Of a stretch of 64,000 nt of DNA, positions 45,037-55,100 are shown piece by piece. This DNA comes from Halichondria panicea (Eukaryota; Porifera; Demospongiae; Suberitida; Halichondriidae): NCBI RefSeq assembly GCF_963675165.1, contig NC_087382.1, positions 4,627,963-4,691,962 of the forward strand, read 5' to 3'. The translations under genes and the position numbers were made by a program. The notes beneath the pieces are model-generated. The model saw nothing but the letters and a program-made list of their open reading frames with translations, ran no database searches and was not told the origin of the DNA. Each line of letters begins with the position of its first letter. Positions within the stretch are counted from its first letter, which is position 1.

Positions 45037-48000
45037 ATGCTGTCTAGAAGGATTCTCAGCTGGGCAGTGCTGCTACTGACTCTAGCTACTGTTACCAGGA
45101 GTGAGCACTATCACATTGTCGATTCAACTGACTTGTGTCATGACTATCGAAATGGAACTTGTTTTACTCTCGAACAGCTTGTTCAAACGGACCTGTTATC
45201 TGGTGGAAACAATCTCACCTTGAGCTTTCTACCTGGAGATCATGTGTTAACAGAGCAGTTATTGATTCGTAACTTCTCACATGTGCAAATCACTGGCCAG
45301 AACAAAAGTGCAACTGTAGTTGAATTCAATGGCAATGGTGCGATACGTTTTGTTAGTATTACTGAATTGAGTATTGAACACTTGGGTTTTGTTGGAGCGA
45401 ATGTTGGACCACAAAACTCACATCAAGGATTTACCATTGACAGTGCCAACGATGTCTATATCAACAACTGCTACTTTATGGACTTTGATTTACTCAATCA
45501 GGCAGATACAGTAAAAATTGTTAATACTAAAACTACAATAATTGAGAGCACTCTCTTTATAAACAACACTGGTCGGGCACTGCACGTTGAGGCTGATGAT
45601 GTGTACATAACAAATAGTGTGTTCACTAGAAATGATGAAGGTGCATTTTACAGCGAGTCAAACAACGCACAGATCAACAACACAGAGTTCAACTACAACA
45701 GTGCATTGACTGGAGGAGCAGTAGAAGTGATATCTGGTACTGTAGCGATCACTTGGTGTAACTTTACAAATAACAAAGCTTCTCAGGATGGTGGAGCGTT
45801 TCATGTTGGCTCAGGCAGTAGTGTGAACATCTCCAATTGTGAGGTAACAAACAACAGTGCTGACGGGAATGGTGGAGCGATTTATGCTGGCTCAGGCAGT
45901 GTGTTTATCTCTGACAGCACACTGACAAACAACAGTGCTCATGTGAGTGGTGGAGCGATTGGTGTTTACTTTGGCAGTGTGATCATTTCCGATTGCACTC
46001 TGACAAACAGTAGTGCTAACAAGTATGGTGGAGCAATTAATGTTCACACAGCCAGTGTTTCCATCTTTGACAGCACACTAACAAACAACAGAGCTATAGA
46101 TAGGAGTGGTGGAGCAATTGATAATTACTCAGGCAATGTGTCCATCTCCGACAGCACACTAACAAACAATACTGCTAACAGGGATGGTGGAGCGATTGAT
46201 AATCATCACTCAGGCAATGTATCCATCTCTAACAGTGAGCTGACAAACAACAGTGCTGACTATGAAGGTGGAGCAATTGAAAATTACTCAGGCAATGTGT
46301 CTATCTTTGACAGTATCCTGGCAAATAACAGTGCTAAAATGGGTGGTGGAGCGATTGGTGGTAACTCAGGCACTATCACCACCATCTCCGACAGCACGCT
46401 GACAAACAACAACGCTGGCTCAAATGGTGGAGCAATCGATAATTACTCAGGCAGTATGTCCATCTCTTACAGCACACTAACAAACAATACTGCTAACAGG
46501 AGTGGTGGAGCAATTGATAATCATCACTCAGGCAATGTATCCATCTCTAACAGTGAGCTGACAAATAACAGTGCTAAAAGGGGTGGTGGAGCAATTGGTG
46601 GTAACTCAGGCACTATCACCACCATCTCCGACAGCACACTGGCTAACAACAGAGCTAACTTTGGTGGAGCGATTTATGTTACCTCAGGCAATGTGTTCAT
46701 CTTCGACAGCATGCTGGAAAAAAACAGTGCTCACTGGAATGGTGGAGCGATTCACATCATATACTCAAGCAGGGTAACAATTTCAGATAGTACACTGACA
46801 AAAAACACAGCTGGTAGTTGGGGTGGAGCTATTAATGTGGACTCAAGCACTGTGTCTATCTCCGACAGCACGCTGACAAACAACAACGCTGGCTCAAATG
46901 GTGGAGCGATCGATAATTACTCAGGCAGTATGTTCATCTCCTACAGCACATTTACAAACAACAGTGCTGACAATGGTGGAGCAATTGGTGTTACCTCAAG
47001 CAGTATGACCATCTCCTATAGCTCACTGACAAACAACAGAGCTGACGCAAATGGTGGAGCAATTCATGGTGACCTTGGCAGTACTGTGTACATCTCCGAC
47101 TGTACGCTCAAAAGCAACGGAGCTACTTCTGGAGGAGGAATATTTCTGAGTGTGGGTACACTAATAGTAAATGAGCCAATAAAGATCAATTTTAATGCAG
47201 CAAAACAGGATGGTGGAGGAATTTATGCTCATTCAAGTAGAGTTGAATTTCAATATTCTTCCAATATTAAACGGACTGAGATTGTTGGCAACATTGCTTT
47301 GAATGGTGGAGGTGTTTATGCAGTAGCTACAACCATTAAACTAACTCAATCACACATTAACATTGACTCAAACACAGCAACTGCTAAAGGAGGTGGAGTG
47401 TTTCTGCGGCAAAGTTCAAGACTGTACTTATTAAAAAATTACTATGAAGATGTGGCACAAAAGCCATTGGTCTCATTACTGATCAACAGCAATTTGGCTC
47501 GGTACGGAGGGGGAATATTTGTTGCGGATGACACGGAGAGTGGTGCCTGCAGAGCAGGGGCCACAGAAACTGGTGCTATTCAAACTATTTTTGAGGATTG
47601 CTTTATTCAAACAATCAACTTGAATGAACCCAAATTGAAAATAAACCACTTCAACACATTCATGACTAACAACATAGCTACTCGATCAGGAGCAGACATC
47701 TATGGAGGTCTGTTGGACAGGTGTACAGCAAGTCAAAATGCTGAATATCACACTTCTTCAAATGGATTAGACTACATAAATAAAACTGTAAAACCCTCCA
47801 TCGAATTATCAATATCTTCTTCGCCTGTTCAAGTACTTTTTTGTAACTATTCAAATGACTATGTTTTTACAAGAAAAGGACACAAGTATAAAATCAGTGT
47901 TATGGCTGTTGACCAAGTTAGAAATCCAATTAATGCCACAATTATCAGTTCTGTTATCACTACGAGTGGAGTTGGTCGTCTCAAAGAAGGACAGACTGAA

Positions 48001-49911
48001 CAAACAGTTGGCAATCAGTGCACAGAATTAGAGTACAATGTATTCTCAAAAGACAGCTCTGCTCAGATGGAACTCTATGCCAAGGGTCCATGCATCAATT
48101 TGGGAATTTCAAGACAACTTATTGATATTTCTTTTCTACCCTGCACATGTCCTATTGGGCTCAAGCCAATTCAGTCCGATATTGAATGTAAGTGTGACTG
48201 TGATCCAGTCTTGCAACAAGATTATCTGATAACAAACTGTTCTGAGAAAAATGGAACTATAAAACTGGAAAGTAACATATGGATAAGAGGTGCAAATACC
48301 ACCAACGGAACAGGTTATGTTGTTAGCAACTGTACATTTGACTATTGTGTACAAAAACCAGTCGACATTAGTCTAAGCAACCCTAATAAACAGTGCGCCT
48401 ACAATCGAAGTGGTGTTTTATGTGGAGAATGTGAACCAGGACTAAGTCTTGTGTTGGCTACGTCAAACTGTAAAGAATGCTCTAATCTTTTCCTTCTTTT
48501 GCTAATCCCATTTGCGCTAGCTGGCATATTGCTAGTTGCTTTAATTCTCATACTCAATATTACTATAGCAACTGGAAATATTTATGGCCTTATTTTCTAT
48601 ACCAACATAGTAGCTGCTAATAGAGTGATTTTCTTGCCTAATTTAAATAACTTTTTAACAGTTTTCATATCATGGTTGAATCTTGACTTGGGAATTGAGA
48701 TATGCTTTTATGATGGAATGAACTCTCAAGCAAAAGTGCTCCTTCAACTTATGTTTCCAGCTTACTTGTTTTTTCTTATGTTTCTTATTATCATTCTGAG
48801 CAAGTATTTTGACTTATTTTCAAAGCTCCTCTCCAACAGGAATCCAGTTGCTGCCCTCGGCACACTCGTCCTACTCTCTTATTCCAAACTCTTACGGTTT
48901 ATCATTGCTGCACTGCAATACAGGGTTTTATATTATCCTAATGACACAAGTGACATAGTTTGGTTAAATGATGGCAATGTACAATACTTCACTCCTGATC
49001 ACATCCCTCGGTTTGTTGCTGCAGCCATAATCCTCATTGCTGGTGGATTGTTCACTGTACTGCTCTTCTTTGGACAATGGTTTCCACGCTGCTCCAAGGT
49101 TATGAAATGGACCAAAAATACAAAGTACATTGGCTTCATGGACACATACCATGCTCCATTCACTCCCAAACATCGCTACTGGGTGGGACTGCTACTCTTT
49201 GCTCTGATTGCTCATAATCTAGTAACTGCTATGGCTCCAGACATTTACCTCCCTATTCTATCATCTGGAGTTCTATCCTTTGGACTAATTGGATGGAAAC
49301 TATTGAATAATCGTTTGTATAAAAATACATTCTGTGGTTCCCTCGAAACTCTATATCTGCTCAATATTGCTACTCTAGCATTTGGCACCTTCTATATCAA
49401 AGATACCCAAAAAAATCAGTCAGTACTAGCCAATACTTCAATGGCTATATCATTCACCCTATTTGTCACAACACTATGTTATCACTTTTACCAATTCGTA
49501 CTCAAGAAGAGTAATACGTGGCTGAAGATAGAGGACACCATAAGAAACTTACGAGCTAGTGCTGCACACAGGAGACTCCGACGAGCTAACAATGGCCAGG
49601 AAATGTATCAGCTGGTAGCCGATGAAAACGATGACGATGAATTACTTGAAATAGCAGACAACTATGAACAAAGAGACCCCGTGGACCCACCTTACACTGA
49701 TGGAGCCATGGAAGAAGCTAACCCTGATTGCTACATCACTCCTCCTATAATTAGACCAGTTATGAGGCCAGACCAGCTGAGACTATCCTACATGGATGAA
49801 CTAGCTCCCACCACCACCGAGGACTATACACCAACTCCTCCCCCTCAAAGAGTCAACCGTCGTCCTGTAGTTACGCACACGGAAATTGACCCCATACGCA
49901 AGGAAATATGA
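45037..49911 (+). CDS. Receptor gene E, type I beta-helix multi-TM protein, 1624 aa
   Basis: The longest member, with about 18 rungs. The rung block contains a repeated three-rung unit (GGAIDNHHSGNVSISNSELT, then GGAIGGNSGTITTISDSTL) at about 46190-46400 and 46500-46640, a recent internal duplication. The N-terminus lacks the VP of the usual HYHIVPVDST (HYHIVDSTDLC). The Ig-like segment, cysteine-rich module from about 1035, membrane region from about 1150 and tail from about 1490 are complete and closest to gene D. In the tail NPDCYITPP replaces DPDRYITPP, a departure at an otherwise invariant site. ELAPTTTEDYTPTPPPQRV carries the same variant as D. Confidence 0.9.
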   Translation: MLSRRILSWAVLLLTLATVTRSEHYHIVDSTDLCHDYRNGTCFTLEQLVQTDLLSGGNNLTLSFLPGDHVLTEQLLIRNFSHVQITGQNKSATVVEFNGNGAIRFVSITELSIEHLGFVGANVGPQNSHQGFTIDSANDVYINNCYFMDFDLLNQADTVKIVNTKTTIIESTLFINNTGRALHVEADDVYITNSVFTRNDEGAFYSESNNAQINNTEFNYNSALTGGAVEVISGTVAITWCNFTNNKASQDGGAFHVGSGSSVNISNCEVTNNSADGNGGAIYAGSGSVFISDSTLTNNSAHVSGGAIGVYFGSVIISDCTLTNSSANKYGGAINVHTASVSIFDSTLTNNRAIDRSGGAIDNYSGNVSISDSTLTNNTANRDGGAIDNHHSGNVSISNSELTNNSADYEGGAIENYSGNVSIFDSILANNSAKMGGGAIGGNSGTITTISDSTLTNNNAGSNGGAIDNYSGSMSISYSTLTNNTANRSGGAIDNHHSGNVSISNSELTNNSAKRGGGAIGGNSGTITTISDSTLANNRANFGGAIYVTSGNVFIFDSMLEKNSAHWNGGAIHIIYSSRVTISDSTLTKNTAGSWGGAINVDSSTVSISDSTLTNNNAGSNGGAIDNYSGSMFISYSTFTNNSADNGGAIGVTSSSMTISYSSLTNNRADANGGAIHGDLGSTVYISDCTLKSNGATSGGGIFLSVGTLIVNEPIKINFNAAKQDGGGIYAHSSRVEFQYSSNIKRTEIVGNIALNGGGVYAVATTIKLTQSHINIDSNTATAKGGGVFLRQSSRLYLLKNYYEDVAQKPLVSLLINSNLARYGGGIFVADDTESGACRAGATETGAIQTIFEDCFIQTINLNEPKLKINHFNTFMTNNIATRSGADIYGGLLDRCTASQNAEYHTSSNGLDYINKTVKPSIELSISSSPVQVLFCNYSNDYVFTRKGHKYKISVMAVDQVRNPINATIISSVITTSGVGRLKEGQTEQTVGNQCTELEYNVFSKDSSAQMELYAKGPCINLGISRQLIDISFLPCTCPIGLKPIQSDIECKCDCDPVLQQDYLITNCSEKNGTIKLESNIWIRGANTTNGTGYVVSNCTFDYCVQKPVDISLSNPNKQCAYNRSGVLCGECEPGLSLVLATSNCKECSNLFLLLLIPFALAGILLVALILILNITIATGNIYGLIFYTNIVAANRVIFLPNLNNFLTVFISWLNLDLGIEICFYDGMNSQAKVLLQLMFPAYLFFLMFLIIILSKYFDLFSKLLSNRNPVAALGTLVLLSYSKLLRFIIAALQYRVLYYPNDTSDIVWLNDGNVQYFTPDHIPRFVAAAIILIAGGLFTVLLFFGQWFPRCSKVMKWTKNTKYIGFMDTYHAPFTPKHRYWVGLLLFALIAHNLVTAMAPDIYLPILSSGVLSFGLIGWKLLNNRLYKNTFCGSLETLYLLNIATLAFGTFYIKDTQKNQSVLANTSMAISFTLFVTTLCYHFYQFVLKKSNTWLKIEDTIRNLRASAAHRRLRRANNGQEMYQLVADENDDDELLEIADNYEQRDPVDPPYTDGAMEEANPDCYITPPIIRPVMRPDQLRLSYMDELAPTTTEDYTPTPPPQRVNRRPVVTHTEIDPIRKEI

Positions 49912-50079
49912 ACTGTCTTATTTAAATAAATGTACCCCAAACATTTTTACAAGCTATAGTTCTTTAAAGTAATGTTATAGTTATTATAATTAGATCGAGT
50001 GATAATAATTCTAGAAATGATTGTAAATTGATTCCACTTGATGTCTACGCCCAGTTCTACATGTCCATTTATCAAGCAC
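49912..50079. other. 3' flank of gene E
   Basis: GAACTGTCTTATTTAAATAA and TGTACCCCAAACA after the stop are shared with D. No gene seen. Confidence 0.5.
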
Positions 50080-50500
50080 TACAGTGAAATATTTGTCCAT
50101 TGTATCTCAGAACCTTTTACGGTAGAGTTCAGGGTACACGACAGTTGGTAACGTCTTCTCAGCTGTACCCTCTTAGAGTCTTGCAGTGTCTCAATGTCGG
50201 CTAGTATATATGGCCTGCATGCATCAATATAGGTACCTCCCTGTACTCGGACACTTGTTAAACTCAGAACAGCATGCATGTACACAGTAGTGAATGCCTT
50301 TTAGGCTACTAAATTCCACATGCAGACACCTCCAACTAGTCATAATTACTAATTGTGCATCATACATGTGTAGTATCAAATTAAAACCTATACATGCAGT
50401 GTGCACGTAGTATGTATGCTACTAATCACCTGACAGCTTAAACAAGTAATATGTACATTGAAGGTAGTTCTCATCCAACAGTACGTCCCCACTGCTATTT
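50080..50500 (-). pseudogene. PIKfyve-like lipid kinase exon relics
   Basis: Minus-strand fragments read ILADIETLQDS (about 50180-50220) and, out of the same frame, SGDVLLDENYLQC (about 50453-50495). They correspond to the pieces at 26710-27009 and 33470-33700 but are more decayed. Confidence 0.55.
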
Positions 50501-52077
50501 TTATATCTCTATAGATTTGACCTGCTCAGTTCGATCATCTGTGGAGAAAATACAAGTCCATTTATAGTGTACTGCCATTGCATGCATGGACATATATAAG
50601 AGAAGCTTGCACACACACACATAGCTAAGTTTTTTGTAAACAATACATGCATGCAATATCTGCAGAAGGCTTATCTCGTCTTTCTGCTTGATACAAGAGA
50701 CAGCGAACAAAGCTCATGCCACAATCACTCACGAGCAAGTTCTTATATATGCACTGAATGATATACAATACTCATACTATAGCAATAAGTATATAATAAT
50801 TATACTAGTCTTAGACTAAAAAAATGTGGCAAGTCCAACTTAATGTCCATACCAGACTTAAGCTATACATACATGTCTACTCACTGAAATTGGACCACCT
50901 CTGAAGTTGTAGCCACTACCAAAATAATGATCCACACAAATAAATGAATTGTTACTCCCAAAATTGCCTTACAGTATATATATTTTGGAGAAGAAAATGT
51001 ACAGTAGACGTCTAGTGATCTTTGTGAGGTGTTGGTTCGCGGTACACACACTGTTCATTTGAGACCTGAGTGTCCAGTATGTATATATATCACAAGAAGC
51101 TTTCCTCAGAGGTGAACGAACATGCAGTACTTGCATGCATGCATGCATATGGTCATGCACAGTATAGTAATTTTTGAAGGCTATAATTATAATTATATGC
51201 AGCTAAATAGATTCAATATAATTATTTGTACCATGATGTGCTCTGACACAAAGGAATATCCATTGAAACTCTCAGGATACTCCAGGTACAAATCCCATGT
51301 ACCCTGCTAGGGTGTATATTCATGTACCCTAGGGTACATTGGCTTGTGGTCAGCCTACAGCCTACCTCCACCGTTGCTGCATGTTGATGTGATTGCAGGA
51401 TTTCATGTCAGTAGTACCACAAGTGTGGCAGCGAAAGAAGGGGAACAATAGTTTTGTTGTAAAAGTTGTGGTCATGTATTATGTTACGCTTCCAAGCAGC
51501 ACGCAGGATGTTTATATAAATCGATACTTAAGATTGTGAATTTGGCAAGGCCTTCAGAGAAATACTGAAATCCAATTACGCTTCCATGAAACAGGATGTT
51601 TAAAAAGTAAATATTGTGCCTGGTGGTTTACTATCAAACTCCCCATAGGAAAACTATGTTATTTAAGGCTGTTTATAAGTGTACAAGATGTGGCAATCAC
51701 TATAAACAATAAAGAAGGATGTTTATAATAAATCTTAAGATTGTGCCTATTTGTGTAGTATATAAATTTGGCAAGGCCTTCAGGGAAATACTGAAGTCCA
51801 ATGTTACGCTTCCATGAAACAGGATGTTTAAACATAAACTAAAAGTAAATATTGTGCCTTTAAGTCTATTAGGCTGGCATATACAAAAAGTAGAGAAAAG
51901 ACTACAGGGAAGTTAGTGGCTATGCTGCTCATGCATGCATGCACTGGTGGTTTACTATCAAACTCCCCTTATGTTATTTAAAGACTGTTTATAAGTGCAC
52001 AAGATGTGGCAATCACTATAAAACAATGAACATAATTATAATTATTGAGAACTGAAAGTGCAAGATTATTTAAACAA
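50501..52077. repeat. Spacer upstream of gene F with internal tandem duplication
   Basis: About 51380-51710 and 51720-52040 are two imperfect direct copies of a block (CAAGGCCTTCAGGGAAATAC, CATGAAACAGGATGTTTAAA). Both resemble 27890-28230 upstream of gene C. No supported gene. The last bases are the inferred leader exon of F. Confidence 0.6.
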
Positions 52078-52193
52078 GTGAGTTATGCAGTAGATCTAAG
52101 CTTACAGGATAATATGCATTCAGTGTACACATGCAGTTATCTATAGAAGCAGAATAACTATTATTTTAACATGTCAACAATCATGCACCTCAG
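52078..52193 (+). other. Inferred leader intron of gene F
   Basis: Donor AAACAA|GTGAGTTATG and acceptor GCACCTCAG enclose 116 bases, very similar in sequence to the intron of gene C. Confidence 0.7.
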
Positions 52194-52197
52194 ATAT

Positions 52198-55100
52198 ATG
52201 CAGTCTAAGAGTATTCTCAGCTGGTTAGTGCTACTGACCCTAGCTACTGTTACCAGGAGTGAGCACTATCACATTGTGCCAGTGGATTCAACCGACTTGT
52301 GTGATGAATATCGAAATGGAACTTGTTTCGCTCTCGAGCAGCTTGTTCAAACAGACCTATTATCCGCTGGTGGAGACAATCTCACCTTGAGCTTTCTACC
52401 TGGAGATCATGTTTTAACTGAGCAGTTATTGATTCGTAACGTTAGACATGTGCATTTAACTGGCCAGAACACAAGTACAACTGCAGTTGGATTCCATGGT
52501 ACAATGCGTTTTGATAGTACTGCTAAATTAAATATTGAACACTTGGGTTTTGTTGGAGCGAATGTTGGACCACAAAACTTTGATCAAAGTTTATTCATTG
52601 ATGGTGCCCATGATATCTATATCAACAACTGCTACTTTATGGACTTCAATCAGGTAGAAACCCACATACTTAAGATTGTTAATGCTCAAACTGCGACAAT
52701 TGAGAGCACTTTCTTTATGAACAACACTGGTTGGGCACTGCAAGTTGAGGCTGAGGATGTGTACATAACAGATAGTGAGTTCACTAGAAACGATGGAGGT
52801 GCAGTTGACATTGAATCAAACAACTTTCTGATCAACAACACAGAGTTCAACTACAACAGTGCTGAGAGTGGAGGAGCAGTAAAAGTGGTATCTGGTACTG
52901 TAGTGATCACTTGGTGTAACTTCACAAATAACAAAGCTTCTTGGAGTGGTGGAGCGATTTATGCTGCTGGCTCAGGCAGTGTGTCCATCTTCGACAGTAG
53001 GCTGACAAACAACAGAGCTAGCTATGGTGGAGTGATTTATGTTGACTCAGGCAGTGTTTCTATCTCTGACAGTGAGCTGACAAATAATAGAGCTGACAGA
53101 GGGTGCGGTGGAGCGATTAATGCTGGCTCAGGCAGTAGTGTGTCTATCTCCGACAGTACGCTGACAAACAACAGAGCTCTCTATGGTGGAGCAATTTATG
53201 TTACTTTATGTAGTTTGTTTATCTCTAACAGTGAGCTGACAATTAATAGGGCTGGCTGGAGTGGTGGAGCAATTGCTGCCTCAGGCAGTTTTTTGTCCAT
53301 CTCTGACAATACGCTGACAAACAACACAGCTAACTATGGTGGAGCGATTTATGTTGAATCAAGCAGTGTGTCTATCTCTGACAGTGGGCTGACAAACAAC
53401 AGAGCCGACGGGACTGGTGGAGCGATTAATCTACTCACAGGCCGTGTATCCATTTCTGACAGCACATTGACAAACAACAGAGCTGAAAATGCTGGAGTGA
53501 TTAGTGTTACGTTAGGCAATGTGTCCATCTCCGACAGTACTCTCACAAACAACAGAGCTGATGAGGTTGGATCCGGAGCAATTGACGTTTTGGAATTCTC
53601 CACCTTGATCATACACAACACTGTCATCAGTAATAACATAGATAGTTTGAACATTCAACAATCAAATGTGATATTCACGGGAATAAATATTGTCAGAAAT
53701 AACAATGGTCCCATCAATGCTTTCAATAGTCGAATGGAGTTTAATGGACCTACAACACTCAGTAACAATCGTGGTGTGTTTGGCGGAGCCATAAACGCTG
53801 ACCAGAGTCACATATACATTAACATAAATAATGGAATGATCATCAGCAACAACACGGCTACCTACGGAGGAGGGATATTTCTGAGAGAGAGTACAATCTT
53901 TGTAAATGAGACAATACAGATCTATCAAAACACAGCACACCAGGACGGTGGAGGCATTTATGCTTATTCTAGCAGAGTTGAGTTCCAATCATTAGTGGTA
54001 AGTGATTTTCCTCCAAATAAAGAAAGTGAGATTGCTCACAACATTGCTGAGAATGGTGGAGGTATTTATGCAGTAGCTACTACTATTGAACTAAGTCGAT
54101 CACACGTTAACATCGACTCAAACACAGCAACCACTAGTGGAGGTGGAGTGTACCTACAGCAAAGTTCAAAACTGTACCTATTTAAAAAGAAACCTGAATA
54201 TCAATCATATTATGTCAGGTTAGTGATTAACAACAACTCGGCCGAGTATGGAGGAGGGATATTTGTGGCAGATGACACCGAGAGTGGTGCCTGCAGAGTA
54301 GGGGCCACAAAAAATGATGCTACTAAAATCATTTTTGCGGACTGCTTCATTCAAACAATTAGATTACATTCGGCCAAGAGCATTAATCAAAACTATTTCA
54401 ATACATTCATGACTAATAACACAGCTACCCAGTCAGGAGCAGACATCTACGGAGGTCTGTTGGACAGGTGTATAGCAAGTAAAAACGCTGAATATAACAT
54501 TTCTTTGAATGGATTGGACTATATTAGAAATACCATAGAAGTCTCCACCGAACCACCATCAATCTCTTCTAGGCCTGTTCGAGTAGTTGTTTGTAACAAT
54601 TCACATATTTCTACAAGAAAGGGACACGCATTTAAGATCCGAGTTATGGCTGTTGACGAAGTTGGAAATGCAGTGAATGCCAAAATTCATAGTTCAGTTG
54701 TCAGTGAGAGTGGAGTTGGTCGTCTCAAAGAAGGACAGGCTGAACAAACAGTTGGCAATCAGTGCACAGAATTAGAGTACAATGTGTTCTCAAACGAAAG
54801 CTCCACTCAGATGGAACTCTATGCCGAGGGTCCATGCATCAATTTGGGAATTTCAAGAAAACTTGTTAATATATATTTTCAACCCTGCACATGCCCTATT
54901 GGACTCAAGCCGATTATGTCCCATATTGAGTGCAAGTGTGACTGTGATCCAGACTTGCAAACAGAAGAATATCAGATAACAAATTGTTCTGAGGAGAATG
55001 AAACCATAAAGCTGGAAAGTAATAACAACATATGGATAGAATTCATAAATACTACCAAAAAAACAGGGTATGTTGTTAGTAACTGTGCATTTGACTATTG

